64,000 bases of DNA from Nocardia nova SH22a. Lineage in GTDB: Bacteria > Actinomycetota > Actinomycetes > Mycobacteriales > Mycobacteriaceae. Shown here one piece after another: positions 1-8,251 of the stretch. The stretch lies in contig NZ_CP006850.1 of assembly GCF_000523235.1 (NCBI RefSeq), positions 3,100,001-3,164,000 of the forward strand, in the 5' to 3' direction. Positions within the stretch are counted from its first letter, which is position 1; each line of letters opens with the position of its first letter. A program made the translations under genes and the position numbers. The notes under the pieces are model-generated. The model worked only from the letters and a program-made list of their open reading frames with translations, made no database searches and was not told where the DNA came from.

Positions 1-186
1 AATATCGGCCGCTCCTTCGCGCCGAGTCTGCATGTGGTGCAGGCACTTCCGAAGACCAAGAACGGCAAGATCATGCGCCGCGCCATCCGCTCGCGCTATC
101 TGGGCCTCTCGCAGGGGGATCTGTCGTCCCTGGATCCCACCACACCCATCGACGGCATTCCGACTCGATCAGGAGATCAGCAGTGA
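1..186 (+). CDS. C-terminal end of an acyl-CoA synthetase (AMP-forming), partial
   Basis: Frame 1 is open from the window edge and stops with TGA at 184-186. It contains PKTKNGKIMRRAIR, the A10 motif of the adenylate-forming (ANL) superfamily, whose lysine completes the active site for acyl-adenylate formation. The position about 60 residues from the end suits acetyl/propionyl-CoA-synthetase-like enzymes. The stop overlaps the GTG start of the following acyl-CoA dehydrogenase, so the two are translationally coupled: one activates an acid to its CoA ester and the other oxidises it. The substrate cannot be told from this fragment. Confidence 0.85.
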   Translation, partial: NIGRSFAPSLHVVQALPKTKNGKIMRRAIRSRYLGLSQGDLSSLDPTTPIDGIPTRSGDQQ

Positions 187-1346
187 CACTCACCGACGAA
201 GGCGATCTGGAGCTGGTTCGCCAGAACACCCGCGAACTGGCCCGCAAATTCGGTTACGACTACTGGCGCGAGAAGGACAAGAAGGGTGAATACCCTTGGG
301 AATTCGTCAAGGCGTTCGCCGCCGCCGGGTGGCTGGGCGTGATGATCCCGGAGGAGTACGGCGGGCTCGGACTGGGCCTGACCGAGGCCGGGATCATGCT
401 GCAGGAGGTCGCGGCCTCCGGCGCCGGGATGAGCGGCGGTTCGGCCATCCACTTCTACGTCTTCCCGCCGGCGCCGATCCTGCGCTACGGCTCGGAGGAG
501 ATGAAGCGCGAATGGCTGCCGAAGCTGGCCTCCGGTGAGATCCTGATGGCCTTCGCGATCACCGAACCGACTGCGGGCGTGGACACTTCGCGCATCCGCA
601 CCAAGGCAACCAAGACCGACGGCGGCTGGGTGATCAACGGCCAGAAGGTGTTCATCACCAACGCCCAGAACGCGCACAAGATCCTGATCGTGGCGCGCAC
701 CTCGCCGCGCGACGAGAACAAGCCGCTCGACGGCATGACCCTGTTCTTCACCGATCTGGACCGCAGCAAGATCACGGTCCGCGAGATCGAGAAGCTGGGC
801 CGCTCGGCGATCGACTCCAACGAGCTGTTCATCGACAACCTCGAGGTCCGCGACGACGAGGTGGTCGGCGAGGTCGGCAAGGGTTTCAAATACCTGATCG
901 ACGGCCTGAACCCCGAGCGCATCGTGGTGGGCCTGGAAGGTGTCGGCCTGGGCCGCGCCGGACTCGAGCTGGCCACCCAGTACGCCAAGGACCGGGTCGT
1001 GTTCGACCGGCCGATCGGCAAGAACCAGGCCGTGGCGCACCCATTGGCCGACTCCTGGATCCGGCTCGAGGCCGCCGAGCGGGTCTGCATGCACGCCGCC
1101 GAACTCTTCGAGGCCCGCAAGCCCTGCGGCAAGGAGGCGGCCGCGGCGAAATACCTCGGCGCCGAAGCGGGTTTCGAGGCGTGCGATCGGGCGCTGTCCA
1201 CCTTCGGTGGGTACGCCTACTCGAAGGAATACCACGTCGAACGTTTGTGGCGTGAGGTTCGCCTGCTGCGCAATGCGCCCTTCTCCCAGGAAATGGTGCG
1301 CAACTACATCTCCCAGCAGGTGCTAGGTCTCCCGAGGTCCTACTGA
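183..1346 (+). CDS. Acyl-CoA dehydrogenase (first of three)
   Basis: 387 residues, the usual length for an FAD-dependent acyl-CoA dehydrogenase that introduces an alpha-beta double bond into an acyl-CoA and passes electrons to ETF. The flavin/substrate signature AITEPTAGVD lies near residue 125 and the C-terminal helical domain ends in GGYAYSKEYHVERLWREV. The segment where many relatives carry YEGT or GEGT, with the catalytic glutamate, reads RNAPFSQE, so the base is either elsewhere, as in isovaleryl-CoA dehydrogenase-like enzymes, or absent. The GTG start overlaps the stop of the upstream synthetase. A strong hairpin follows the gene. Confidence 0.92.
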   Translation: MTLTDEGDLELVRQNTRELARKFGYDYWREKDKKGEYPWEFVKAFAAAGWLGVMIPEEYGGLGLGLTEAGIMLQEVAASGAGMSGGSAIHFYVFPPAPILRYGSEEMKREWLPKLASGEILMAFAITEPTAGVDTSRIRTKATKTDGGWVINGQKVFITNAQNAHKILIVARTSPRDENKPLDGMTLFFTDLDRSKITVREIEKLGRSAIDSNELFIDNLEVRDDEVVGEVGKGFKYLIDGLNPERIVVGLEGVGLGRAGLELATQYAKDRVVFDRPIGKNQAVAHPLADSWIRLEAAERVCMHAAELFEARKPCGKEAAAAKYLGAEAGFEACDRALSTFGGYAYSKEYHVERLWREVRLLRNAPFSQEMVRNYISQQVLGLPRSY

Positions 1347-1370
1347 GCACCCCTACAGGGGACCTCGGGC

Positions 1371-1415
1371 ACGACGCCTGGCCGCTGTCAGTCACAGGTC
1401 GCGGCCAGGCGTCGT
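1371..1415 (+). terminator. Intrinsic terminator-like hairpin
   Basis: Perfect 15-bp stem (1371-1385 with 1401-1415) and a 15-base loop. A second 9-bp hairpin (1332-1340 with 1360-1368) overlaps the stop of the preceding dehydrogenase. There is no U-tract, as is common in actinobacteria. It separates the synthetase/dehydrogenase unit from the CoA transferase pair. Confidence 0.75.
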
Positions 1416-1440
1416 CTTCCAACGAAACAGGAGTGTGGTG

Positions 1441-2604
1441 ATGAGCGGACCGCTGTCCGGTGTGCGGGTACTGGTCCTGGCCGGGATGGGCCCGGTGCCC
1501 TTCGTCGGAATGTTGCTGGCGGACATGGGCGCTCAGGTGGTCCGGGTGGTCCGCCCGCCGCACAGGTCCGCGCGTGCGCTGAGCCAAACCGACGGGCTGC
1601 GTGCGGAATTCGACGTGGTCAATCGCGGCGGCGATGCGATCGCGGTGGATCTGAAGGATCCCGGCGGTATCGAGGATGTGCTGCGACTGATCTCCGGCGC
1701 GGACGTCTTCATCGAAGGATATCGGCCCGGCGTGGCCGAAAGGCTGGGCCTGGGACCGGATGTCGTGCTCGCGCGGAATCCGGCGATCGTCTACACCCGG
1801 CTCACCGGCTACGGCCAGGACGGCCCGCTCGCCTCCGAGGCCGGCCACGACATCAACTACGTGGCGCAGACCGGCGCGCTGCACGCGATGGCACGGGCGG
1901 GGCAGCCGCCGCGCCCGCCGGTCAATCTGCTCGGCGACTACGCCGGCGGCGGGGCGATCGGCGCGTTCGGCATCGTGTGCGCACTGCTCGAGGCATGGAA
2001 GTCCGGGCGCGGCCAGGTCGTCGACGCCGCCATGATCGACGGGGTGGCGCTGCTGACGGCGAAATTGCAGGGACTGCGCGCCGCCGGGCTCTACTCCGAT
2101 GATCCCGGCACCAACTATCTGGACTCCGGGGCGCCGTTCTACGACACCTACCGCTGCGCAGACGGCAACTACATCGCGGTCGGCGCCCTCGAACCCGACT
2201 TCTACGCCGAATTCCTGTCGCGGCTGGGCGCCGACACCTCGACCTGGCCCGGACAGGACGATCGCGGCGACTGGCCCCGTCTGCGTGAACTGATCGCCGC
2301 GGCGGTCGCCACCCGGACCCGCGCGGAATGGGCCGGAATCTACGAGGGCACCGACGCGTGCGTCACCCCCGTACTGACCTTCGACGAGGCGGCCGACGAT
2401 CCGCACAACGCCGGGCGCGCGATGTTCCATCGGGTGGACGGCGTCCTGCAACCTGCCCCCGCGCCCCGGCTGAGCCGCACTCCGGCCCGGACGCCGTCGA
2501 CACCGCGCACCGAGCACCTGGATGTGGCGGACCTGATCGCCGCCTGGGCCGCAACGGATGGCGAATACGCTGTCGCACAGGCAGTATCGGAGGAGAAGCT
2601 GTGA
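1441..2604 (+). CDS. CaiB/BaiF family III protein, alpha-methylacyl-CoA racemase-like
   Basis: 387 residues from ATG 1441, chosen because an AGGAG-type ribosome site sits about 7 bases upstream (in-frame GTG codons exist at 1435 and 1438). The family includes CoA transferases and alpha-methylacyl-CoA racemases. Here the sequence AGHDINYVAQTGALH (His136) and NLLGDYAGG (Asp166) reproduces the spacing of the His/Asp acid-base pair of mycobacterial MCR/AMACR. I therefore favour racemisation of a 2-methyl-branched acyl-CoA over CoA transfer. It overlaps the next CoA transferase by 4 bases. A racemase beside three acyl-CoA dehydrogenases fits beta-oxidation of a methyl-branched or isoprenoid acid, which is inference. 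Confidence 0.87.
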   Translation: MSGPLSGVRVLVLAGMGPVPFVGMLLADMGAQVVRVVRPPHRSARALSQTDGLRAEFDVVNRGGDAIAVDLKDPGGIEDVLRLISGADVFIEGYRPGVAERLGLGPDVVLARNPAIVYTRLTGYGQDGPLASEAGHDINYVAQTGALHAMARAGQPPRPPVNLLGDYAGGGAIGAFGIVCALLEAWKSGRGQVVDAAMIDGVALLTAKLQGLRAAGLYSDDPGTNYLDSGAPFYDTYRCADGNYIAVGALEPDFYAEFLSRLGADTSTWPGQDDRGDWPRLRELIAAAVATRTRAEWAGIYEGTDACVTPVLTFDEAADDPHNAGRAMFHRVDGVLQPAPAPRLSRTPARTPSTPRTEHLDVADLIAAWAATDGEYAVAQAVSEEKL

Positions 2605-3746
2605 CCGCGCCGCTCTCGGGAATCACCGTCCTCGGCCTCGAACAGGCCATTTCCGCACCGCTGTGCACACGGCATCTCGCGGACCTCGGCGCTCGGGTGA
2701 TCAAGATCGAGCAGCCCGGTTTCGGTGATTCGACCCGGCACTACGATCGGGTCGTGAAGGGGATGGCCGCGCATTTCGTGTGGCTCAACCACGGTAAGGA
2801 ATCCGCCGCGCTCGACCTCACCGACGCCGCGGACCTCGCGGTCTTCACCGGTCTGCTCGAGCAGGCCGATGTGCTGGTGTCCAATCTCGGACCCGGCGCG
2901 CTGGGCCGCCTCGGATTCGAGCCCGGGGACCTGGTCGAACGCTATCCGCGCCTGATCGTGGTCGACATCTCCGGTTACGGCCGGGGCGGGCCGCTGGACC
3001 ACAAGCGCGCCTACGATCTGCTGATCCAGGCCGAGGGCGGCTCGTGCTCGATCACCGGAACACCCGGTGCGCCCGCCAAACCCGGGATTCCGGTCGCCGA
3101 TGTCGGCACCGCGCTGTATGCCTACTCCGCCGTCCTCGCCGCGCTCTACAACCGGGAGCAGACCGGCCGCGGCGCGCTGATTCCCATCGCCATGCTCGAT
3201 GTGGTCGCCGAGATGATGGGGTTCGCGCTGAACCAGGTGATCCACGCGGGCACCGAGCCCGAGCCGGTCGGCATGGGCTCACCGATGATCGCGCCCTACG
3301 GTGCCTATCCGACCGCCGACGGGCAGACCGCCGTGCTCGGCACCACCAGCGATCGCGAATGGCGCCGTCTCACAACGGATCTGCTCGATCGGCCCGATCT
3401 GGCGGCGGACCCGCGTTACCGCCACAACCACGATCGCGTCGCCCATCGCGACGAACTGGACGAGATCGTCGGAGCGTGGTGCGCGCAGCGGGATCTGGCC
3501 GACATCCAGCGCGCGGCCGATGCGGCGGGGATCGGGAATGCACGCCTCAACGGTGTGCGGGATCTGGCCGAACATCCGCAACTGGCCGAACGGGACCGCT
3601 GGCGCGATATCGATTCCTCGGCGGGTCCGCTACCAGCGCTGTTGCCGCCCGCACTGGCGCGGGACTGGGTGGCGAGATCGGGGAGCGTGCCGGACCTCGG
3701 CGCCGACACCGAGGCCATCCGCAAGGAGTTCGGCGGCACCGCCTGA
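2601..3746 (+). CDS. CaiB/BaiF family III CoA transferase
   Basis: 381 residues from GTG 2601, which overlaps the previous stop and is preceded by AGGAG at 2591. The motif RAYDLLIQAEGG supplies the catalytic aspartate (Asp139) that forms the aspartyl-CoA anhydride in class III CoA transferases. The segment KPGIPVADVGTALYAYSAVL resembles enzymes acting on C4-C5 dicarboxylates such as succinyl-CoA:itaconate or mesaconate transferases, but substrate is not proven by sequence. It probably moves CoA between acids in the same pathway as the neighbouring racemase-like protein. Confidence 0.88.
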   Translation: MTAPLSGITVLGLEQAISAPLCTRHLADLGARVIKIEQPGFGDSTRHYDRVVKGMAAHFVWLNHGKESAALDLTDAADLAVFTGLLEQADVLVSNLGPGALGRLGFEPGDLVERYPRLIVVDISGYGRGGPLDHKRAYDLLIQAEGGSCSITGTPGAPAKPGIPVADVGTALYAYSAVLAALYNREQTGRGALIPIAMLDVVAEMMGFALNQVIHAGTEPEPVGMGSPMIAPYGAYPTADGQTAVLGTTSDREWRRLTTDLLDRPDLAADPRYRHNHDRVAHRDELDEIVGAWCAQRDLADIQRAADAAGIGNARLNGVRDLAEHPQLAERDRWRDIDSSAGPLPALLPPALARDWVARSGSVPDLGADTEAIRKEFGGTA

Positions 3747-3775
3747 CCTACCGGACCTGTCACTCCGGAAAGTAT

Positions 3776-3790
3776 GAGGCATAATGCATG
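3776..3790 (+). promoter_or_regulatory. AT-rich promoter/operator-like element upstream of gntR1
   Basis: A short AT-rich patch, GAGGCATAATGCATG, in an otherwise GC-rich intergenic region, preceded at 3761-3770 by CACTCCGGAA. It resembles more weakly the TATAAT-centred elements at 6412, 8999, 13240, 20764, 22137 and 37062. Possibly autoregulatory. Confidence 0.4.
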
Positions 3791-3819
3791 AAAGGTGCCT
3801 ACCGGAAAGGATCGAGTTC

Positions 3820-4533
3820 ATGGAACCGACGTCGCGGAGTCTGCCGCGCAGCTCGAACTCCCAGCGTCAGCAGCTGTCCGAGGACGTCGCCAGCTACGTC
3901 CGTGAGCTGATCATCTCGGGGCGGGTCCGGCCGGGTGATTTCCTGCGTACCGAACCTATCGCGGAAGCGGTCGGCGTCAGCAACACGCCTGTGCGCGAGG
4001 GGTTGCTGCTGCTCAGTGGTGAGGGATTCGTCGAACTCGTCCCGCGGCGCGGCTTCATGGTGTCGGCGTTCAGCCGCCAGGACGTGCGCGACATCTTCTG
4101 GGCGCAGGCGACACTGGCGGGCGAATTGGCCGGGCGCGCCGCGAAACTGATCACCCCCGCCCAGCTCGACCACCTCGCCGACGTCAACGCCCGCCACGCC
4201 GAGGCGTTCGCCAGTGGTGACAATCCCGAGCTGGTCGTCCAACTCGGACACGAATTCCACCGCACCGTGAATCTGGCCGCGGACTCCCGCCGCCTGGCGA
4301 TGCTGCTGCGCTCGATCGTGCGCCAACTGCCCAACCGCTTCTACAACGACATCGAGGGCCACAGCGCCGACACGATGAAACAGCACCCCGCCATCCTCGA
4401 GGCGCTGCAGAAACGCCGCGGCAAGGCCGTCAACACCCTGATGCGCGATCACATCATGGAAGGCGCCGACGAACTGGTCGCCATGCTGGAGGCGCAGGGC
4501 CTGTGGTCCGAGGAAGAGAAGTCCACGGCCTGA
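3820..4533 (+). CDS. GntR family transcriptional regulator, FCD/FadR-like (gntR1)
   Basis: 237 residues. ATG 3820 is preferred over ATG 3784 because GGAAAGG lies 9 bases upstream and because the N-terminus then lines up with the paralogue at 8236-8970. The winged-helix domain (about residues 15-80) contains EPIAEAVGVSNTPVREGLLLL and VPRRGF. The helical FCD domain follows with histidines of its metal-binding effector pocket (for example HEFHRTVN). Such proteins repress acid-catabolism genes until a carboxylate or acyl-CoA binds. Placement between catabolic units suggests local control. The two paralogues are very similar in the DNA-binding region and may recognise the same AT-rich sites. Confidence 0.93.
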   Translation: MEPTSRSLPRSSNSQRQQLSEDVASYVRELIISGRVRPGDFLRTEPIAEAVGVSNTPVREGLLLLSGEGFVELVPRRGFMVSAFSRQDVRDIFWAQATLAGELAGRAAKLITPAQLDHLADVNARHAEAFASGDNPELVVQLGHEFHRTVNLAADSRRLAMLLRSIVRQLPNRFYNDIEGHSADTMKQHPAILEALQKRRGKAVNTLMRDHIMEGADELVAMLEAQGLWSEEEKSTA

Positions 4534-4541
4534 TACCCGGC

Positions 4542-4802
4542 CTACTCGTAGTGGTGGCGACACGTCAGGATGTGGATGACCTCGTCCTCCACCCGGTAGA
4601 CGAGACGGTGCTCCTGGGTGATGCGTCGTGACCACCAGCCGGACAGGCTGTGCAGCAACGGTTCCGGCTTGCCGATTCCGTCGGCCTGACCGTTGGCGAC
4701 GATATCGTCGAAGAGGCGATTGATCTTGCGGGCCGCCGCTCGGTCGTTGGCCACCGTCCACACGTAGTCGTTCCACGCCTCGCTGTAGAACTGCAGCTTC
4801 AC
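4542..4802 (-). CDS. yoeB: Toxin of the YoeB/Txe family
   Basis: 86 residues, typical of YoeB, a ribosome-dependent mRNA interferase of the RelE superfamily. Family features include KLQFYSEAWNDY at the start, LSGWWSRRITQEHRLVYRV in the core, which carries a catalytic arginine, and the C-terminal RHHYE whose histidine and tyrosine are characteristic. The start overlaps the antitoxin stop by 4 bases, the usual arrangement for this module. It converges on gntR1 only 8 bases away. Confidence 0.95.
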   Translation of the reverse strand: MKLQFYSEAWNDYVWTVANDRAAARKINRLFDDIVANGQADGIGKPEPLLHSLSGWWSRRITQEHRLVYRVEDEVIHILTCRHHYE

Positions 4803-5083
4803 GCGACTCCCGCCGAATCGCCGTCATCGGGCACGTCCAGGCGTTCGCCGGGGACGAACCCGCCCGCAGCGTATTCGTCCAGCCCGCGTTGTAGATGGCG
4901 GGCGTTGGCAGGGGTGCCGAGTAAGTGCGCGGTCTCTTTGAGTGCCTCGTATTCACGGAGCGACACCACGACGGCGGGGTCGTGACCGGCGCGGGTGACG
5001 ACGATTTCTTCGAGGTCGTCGGTCGCCTCGTCGAGCACGCTGGCGAGGGTCGCGCGGGCTTCGGTGTAGGAGATCTGCCTCAT
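4799..5083 (-). CDS. yefM: Antitoxin of the Phd/YefM family
   Basis: 94 residues. The N-terminal Phd/YefM DNA-binding fold (ISYTEARATLASVLDEA, then IVVTRAGHDPAVVVSLREYEAL) is followed by a polar C-terminal tail that neutralises the YoeB toxin. First gene of a two-gene operon. Two TGTACA palindromes (5092-5097 and 5105-5110) lie immediately upstream of the start, as in yefM-yoeB promoters of other bacteria, which points to cooperative autorepression by the complex. Confidence 0.95.
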   Translation of the reverse strand: MRQISYTEARATLASVLDEATDDLEEIVVTRAGHDPAVVVSLREYEALKETAHLLGTPANARHLQRGLDEYAAGGFVPGERLDVPDDGDSAGVA

Positions 5084-5091
5084 TCCATTAC

Positions 5092-5110
5092 TGTACAGGA
5101 AACCTGTACA
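5092..5110 (-). promoter_or_regulatory. yefM-yoeB operator: paired TGTACA sites
   Basis: Two copies of TGTACA (5092-5097, 5105-5110) 13 bases apart, just upstream of the yefM start. TGTACA is the core that YefM recognises in the Escherichia coli operon, and the spacing puts both on one helix face only approximately. Confidence 0.65.
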
Positions 5111-5171
5111 TACAATGGGCGGGCGGAGAATCGGTCGTATTCGGTTGCCTGTTCCGGTGTCGCGCCGATGC

Positions 5172-5459
5172 TCATGCCGTGCGGGTGCGCGGCAGGCGAC
5201 GGTCTGCCCAGCGGTAGGCGGCGCGTTCGCTGGGGGTCAGGCCGCCCCAGATGCCGTGGGGCTCATGGGAAGTGATGGCGTGATCGCGGCAGCGGGTCAG
5301 GACCGGGCAGTGGGCGCAGAGGCGTTTGGCGGTGGTGGTTCGGGGTTCGTCCTCGGCGTAGAAGACGTTCACGTCCTGGGTGCGGCAGGCGGCGCGCAAT
5401 TGCCAGTCCCAGGCGTCGGTGTGCGGCGCCGGGAGGTCGAGGGGTTTCTCGCGGGGCAA
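5172..5459 (-). CDS. WhiB family iron-sulfur regulator
   Basis: 95 residues from a TTG start at 5459 with GAAGGGA 6 bases upstream. A first cysteine in RAACRTQD and the group RLCAHCPVLTRC give the C-x(n)-C-x2-C-x5-C ligand set of a [4Fe-4S] cluster. The turn GIWGGLT and the basic tail (WADRRLPRTRTA) follow, as in WhiB proteins, which bind the primary sigma factor and alter promoter choice. It starts 11 bases after the stop of the upstream thioesterase and is probably cotranscribed. Which WhiB class it belongs to is not clear. Confidence 0.9.
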   Translation of the reverse strand: MPREKPLDLPAPHTDAWDWQLRAACRTQDVNVFYAEDEPRTTTAKRLCAHCPVLTRCRDHAITSHEPHGIWGGLTPSERAAYRWADRRLPRTRTA

Positions 5460-5470
5460 CGGGGTTCCCT

Positions 5471-6286
5471 TCAGTGTCGGCGCAGGGAATATCGGCGGAC
5501 GGCGCGATGCGCGTTGGCCAGGCCGGAGGCGGTGACGGTGCCGATGACGCCCCGGCGGTCGAACACGACCGCGGTGCCGACGGCGATGCCCTGTTGCTCC
5601 GTGCGTTCGGTCAGCGCCAGGCCGACCTCCGGTTCCGTCGGTAGCCGTGCGATGGTCAGGGTGACGTCCGGGTTGATGTATTCCAGGCCCGCACTGCCCA
5701 GGTTGGCGATCAGATTCGTCACGTCGCCGACGGCGGCGGCCATCTGGAACGGTGTCAGTTCCTCGTCGTGGACCACGGGAATGGGGAAGTGCCAGATCTG
5801 CTTTCGCTCGCTGTGCTGGAAACCCTCGGTCCATTCACCCCAGCCGTGATCGGGGTCGAAGTACAGTCGCTCCCGGCCGTCGGGGGCTCGACCGGGCGCC
5901 GGTGGGGCAGGGGAGGCGCCGCCGGACCACACCACCCCGTCCGGCGTTTCGCTCGGCCGCAGATACAGCGCGCTCGCGCGGGCGACCGGTTCGCCGTCCT
6001 GGGACAGCACCGCGTCGATCAGGCACAGCCGCGGCCCGTTTCGGACCACGGTCGCCGAGGTCACCGAGGGCTGCATCCGCGCGGCGCGGAACATGTCCAG
6101 CGTCCATCGCACCGGTCGCAGATCGTGGCGGCCCACCGTCTTGATCGTGCGCTCGGTTTCGCGCGCCAGCGCGCCGCTGACCGCCAGCCCGCGCATGTGC
6201 TCGGCTCCCCACCCGCTGGCCGAGACAGGTTCGGGATGTAGTTCCTCGCAGTCTCCGTACTTCACGCGGAAGAACGCCCTGTCCAT
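5471..6286 (-). CDS. Acyl-CoA thioesterase-like protein (TesB-type double hotdog)
   Basis: 271 residues from ATG 6286, with GGGAG 10 bases upstream. The sequence shows two hotdog repeats: an N-terminal half with RPVRWTLDMFRAARMQPS and a C-terminal half with HFPIPVVHDEELTPFQMAAAVGDVTNLIANLG, a pattern seen in actinobacterial TesB-like thioesterases. It would hydrolyse acyl-CoA to free acid and CoA, perhaps relieving CoA sequestration in this acyl-CoA-rich region. No specific substrate can be assigned. Divergent from the enoyl-CoA hydratase at 6471. Confidence 0.75.
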   Translation of the reverse strand: MDRAFFRVKYGDCEELHPEPVSASGWGAEHMRGLAVSGALARETERTIKTVGRHDLRPVRWTLDMFRAARMQPSVTSATVVRNGPRLCLIDAVLSQDGEPVARASALYLRPSETPDGVVWSGGASPAPPAPGRAPDGRERLYFDPDHGWGEWTEGFQHSERKQIWHFPIPVVHDEELTPFQMAAAVGDVTNLIANLGSAGLEYINPDVTLTIARLPTEPEVGLALTERTEQQGIAVGTAVVFDRRGVIGTVTASGLANAHRAVRRYSLRRH

Positions 6287-6411
6287 CTGCGGCTCCCTTC
6301 TCGTCGAAACCCGTTGCGGCGCACCGTTCCCGGTGGACGCGGCGCCCGGTCGGCCGCTGCCGGTGGACATCGGCCGGTCGGCGGTGTGAGACCTTCCGGA
6401 ACTTGCAGTAC

Positions 6412-6425
6412 TTAATATATAATGT
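6412..6425 (+). promoter_or_regulatory. AT-rich palindromic promoter/operator (echA)
   Basis: TTAATATATAATGT with a perfect TATAAT, 46 bases upstream of the hydratase start. It shares sequence and palindromic tendency with the elements at 8999, 13240, 20764, 22137 and 37062 and is preceded by TTCCGGAAC. It could be a strong -10 box, an operator for the GntR paralogues, or both. Confidence 0.6.
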
Positions 6426-6470
6426 TTTTATCGGGTTGGAAACCAATGGGTGGTTTGCGGAAGGACGGAC

Positions 6471-7265
6471 ATGAGTCGCTATGCGCGCTTCGAACACCTG
6501 CGGGTGGACGGACCCGATGACGCCGGAGTCGCCGAATTGGTGTTCGACGCCCCGAACCTGAACGCCGTCAGCGAGGGCGCGCACGCCGATCTGGCCGAGA
6601 TCTGGCGCGAATTCGACGCCGATCCCGAGGTCAAGGCGGTGATCATCCGGGGCGAGGGTAAGGGCCTGTCGGCGGGTGGCTCGTTCTCGATGGTCGAGCG
6701 CATGCGCGACGACTACGAGGTCCGCACCCGGGTCATGCGCGAGGCCCGCGACCTGGTCTACAACGTGCTCGATTGCGGTAAGCCGATCGTGTCCGCGATC
6801 CACGGTCCGGCCGTGGGCGCGGGACTCGTGGCCGCGGCGCTCGCCGATGTGTCGGTGACGACGAAGTCCGCCAAGATCATCGACGGCCACACCCGCCTCG
6901 GCGTCGCCGCCGGCGACCACGCCGCGATCTGCTGGCCGCTGCTGTGCGGTATGGCCAAGGCCAAGTACTACCTGATGACCTGCCGCCCGCTCACCGGCGA
7001 GGAGGCCGAGCGCATCGGCCTCGTCTCGCTGTGCGTCGAGCAGGATGCCGACCTGCTGCCGACCGCCCGCGAGGTGGCCCGGGAGCTGGCCGCCGGTGCG
7101 CCGACCGCGATCCGCTGGACCAAGCAGTCGCTGAACAACTGGTACCGGCAGGTCGCCGGTTCCATTTTCGACGCCTCGCTGGCGCTCGAGTTCTACGGCT
7201 TCGGCGGCCCCGAGGTCCGCGAGGGCCTGGCCGCCCACCTCGAACACCGCAGTCCCCGGTTCTGA
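6471..7265 (+). CDS. Enoyl-CoA hydratase/isomerase family protein
   Basis: 264 residues from ATG 6471 (GGAAGGA upstream). Crotonase fold: oxyanion-hole motif [14 protein letters not shown] near residue 65 and [20 protein letters not shown] near residue 105 are typical. The segment [18 protein letters not shown] occupies the place of the second catalytic region. It would hydrate or isomerise an enoyl-CoA in beta-oxidation. First gene of a unit with the CitE-like lyase 30 bases downstream; an AT-rich promoter element lies upstream. Confidence 0.9.
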   Translation: MSRYARFEHLRVDGPDDAGVAELVFDAPNLNAVSEGAHADLAEIWREFDADPEVKAVIIRGEGKGLSAGGSFSMVERMRDDYEVRTRVMREARDLVYNVLDCGKPIVSAIHGPAVGAGLVAAALADVSVTTKSAKIIDGHTRLGVAAGDHAAICWPLLCGMAKAKYYLMTCRPLTGEEAERIGLVSLCVEQDADLLPTAREVARELAAGAPTAIRWTKQSLNNWYRQVAGSIFDASLALEFYGFGGPEVREGLAAHLEHRSPRF

Positions 7266-7295
7266 GTGAACGAATTTCCCAGAAGGAGAAGTACT

Positions 7296-8183
7296 TTGAA
7301 GCCGTATCGTTCGATGCTGTTCGTGCCCGGGCACAAGTCGACCTGGGCGGAGAAGGCGGTTGCCGCCGGAACCGACGCGCTGATCCTCGACCTCGAGGAC
7401 TCGGTGCCTGCCGCCGACAAGGCCGCCGCCCGCGTCACCGTGCGGGAGACCCTGGGACGGCTGCGCGAGCAGAATGTGCGCCCCGACGTGTGGGTGCGGC
7501 CCAACAGCTATGACAGCGGCCATTTCGGCGCCGACGCCGAGGCCGTGATCGTGCCGGGCGTGGCCGGGCTGTTCCTGCCGAAGGTCTACGACGCCGAGGA
7601 GGTCCGGCGCATCGACGCCGTGGTCTCCCACATCGAGGAGCGCGAGGGCCTCGAAGCCGGTTCGGTCGGGCTGATCATCAGTTTCGAGACCGCCGTCTCG
7701 GTCGCGCACTGCGAGGAGATCGCCGCCGCCTGCCCGCGGGTGTCGAGCCTGCTCGGCGCCACCGGGCCGAACGCCGATGTCGGTCGTGAACTGGGCTTCG
7801 AATTCACCCTCGAGGGACTGGAAACGCTGTATCAGCGCAGCCGTATCGTGGTCGCCGCGCGCGCGGCCGGGCAGACCCATCCGGTGACCGGCGTCTGGCA
7901 GGACCTGAAGGATCTGGACGGATTCCGGCGCTTCGCCGAGGACTCCCGGCGGATGGGCTACCGCGGCATGGTGTGCATCCATCCGTCGCACATCGCCGTC
8001 TCCAACGAGGTGTTCACCCCGTCGAAGGAGACGGTCGACCAGGCCCGCCGCATGATCGACGCCTTCCGCGCGGCCGAGGCCGCCGGTAGCGGCGCGGTCG
8101 ACTTCGAGGGCGTGCACATCGACCTGGCGCATGTGAAGACCGCCGAGGCGGTGATCGAACTGGCCGACGCGATCGGCGTCTGA
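7296..8183 (+). CDS. HpcH/HpaI-CitE-like lyase (first copy)
   Basis: 295 residues from TTG 7296 with AAGGAGA 7 bases upstream (an in-frame GTG at 7266 has no comparable site). It begins with the CitE signature SMLFVPGHK, then DALILDLEDSVP (Mg-binding/acid residues), VGLIISFETAVSVAHCEEI and the C-terminal GMVCIHPSHIAVSNEVF. Family members cleave citryl-, malyl- or citramalyl-CoA by a retro-Claisen reaction. With Mct- and Meh-like genes in the same window, (S)- or (R)-citramalyl-CoA lyase giving pyruvate and acetyl-CoA is attractive but unproven. Confidence 0.85.
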   Translation: MKPYRSMLFVPGHKSTWAEKAVAAGTDALILDLEDSVPAADKAAARVTVRETLGRLREQNVRPDVWVRPNSYDSGHFGADAEAVIVPGVAGLFLPKVYDAEEVRRIDAVVSHIEEREGLEAGSVGLIISFETAVSVAHCEEIAAACPRVSSLLGATGPNADVGRELGFEFTLEGLETLYQRSRIVVAARAAGQTHPVTGVWQDLKDLDGFRRFAEDSRRMGYRGMVCIHPSHIAVSNEVFTPSKETVDQARRMIDAFRAAEAAGSGAVDFEGVHIDLAHVKTAEAVIELADAIGV

Positions 8184-8224
8184 TGCGCGGGCTGCCACAG
8201 GCTCGTCGCGTTCGGTGACCGAGA

Positions 8225-8251
8225 CGGCCCCGGGACTAGTTCCCGGGGCCG
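8225..8251. terminator. Bidirectional terminator between convergent citE1 and gntR2
   Basis: Perfect 11-bp GC stem (8225-8235 with 8241-8251), loop CTAGT. It overlaps the gntR2 stop codon and lies 42 bases after the lyase stop, so it can serve both strands. Confidence 0.8.
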
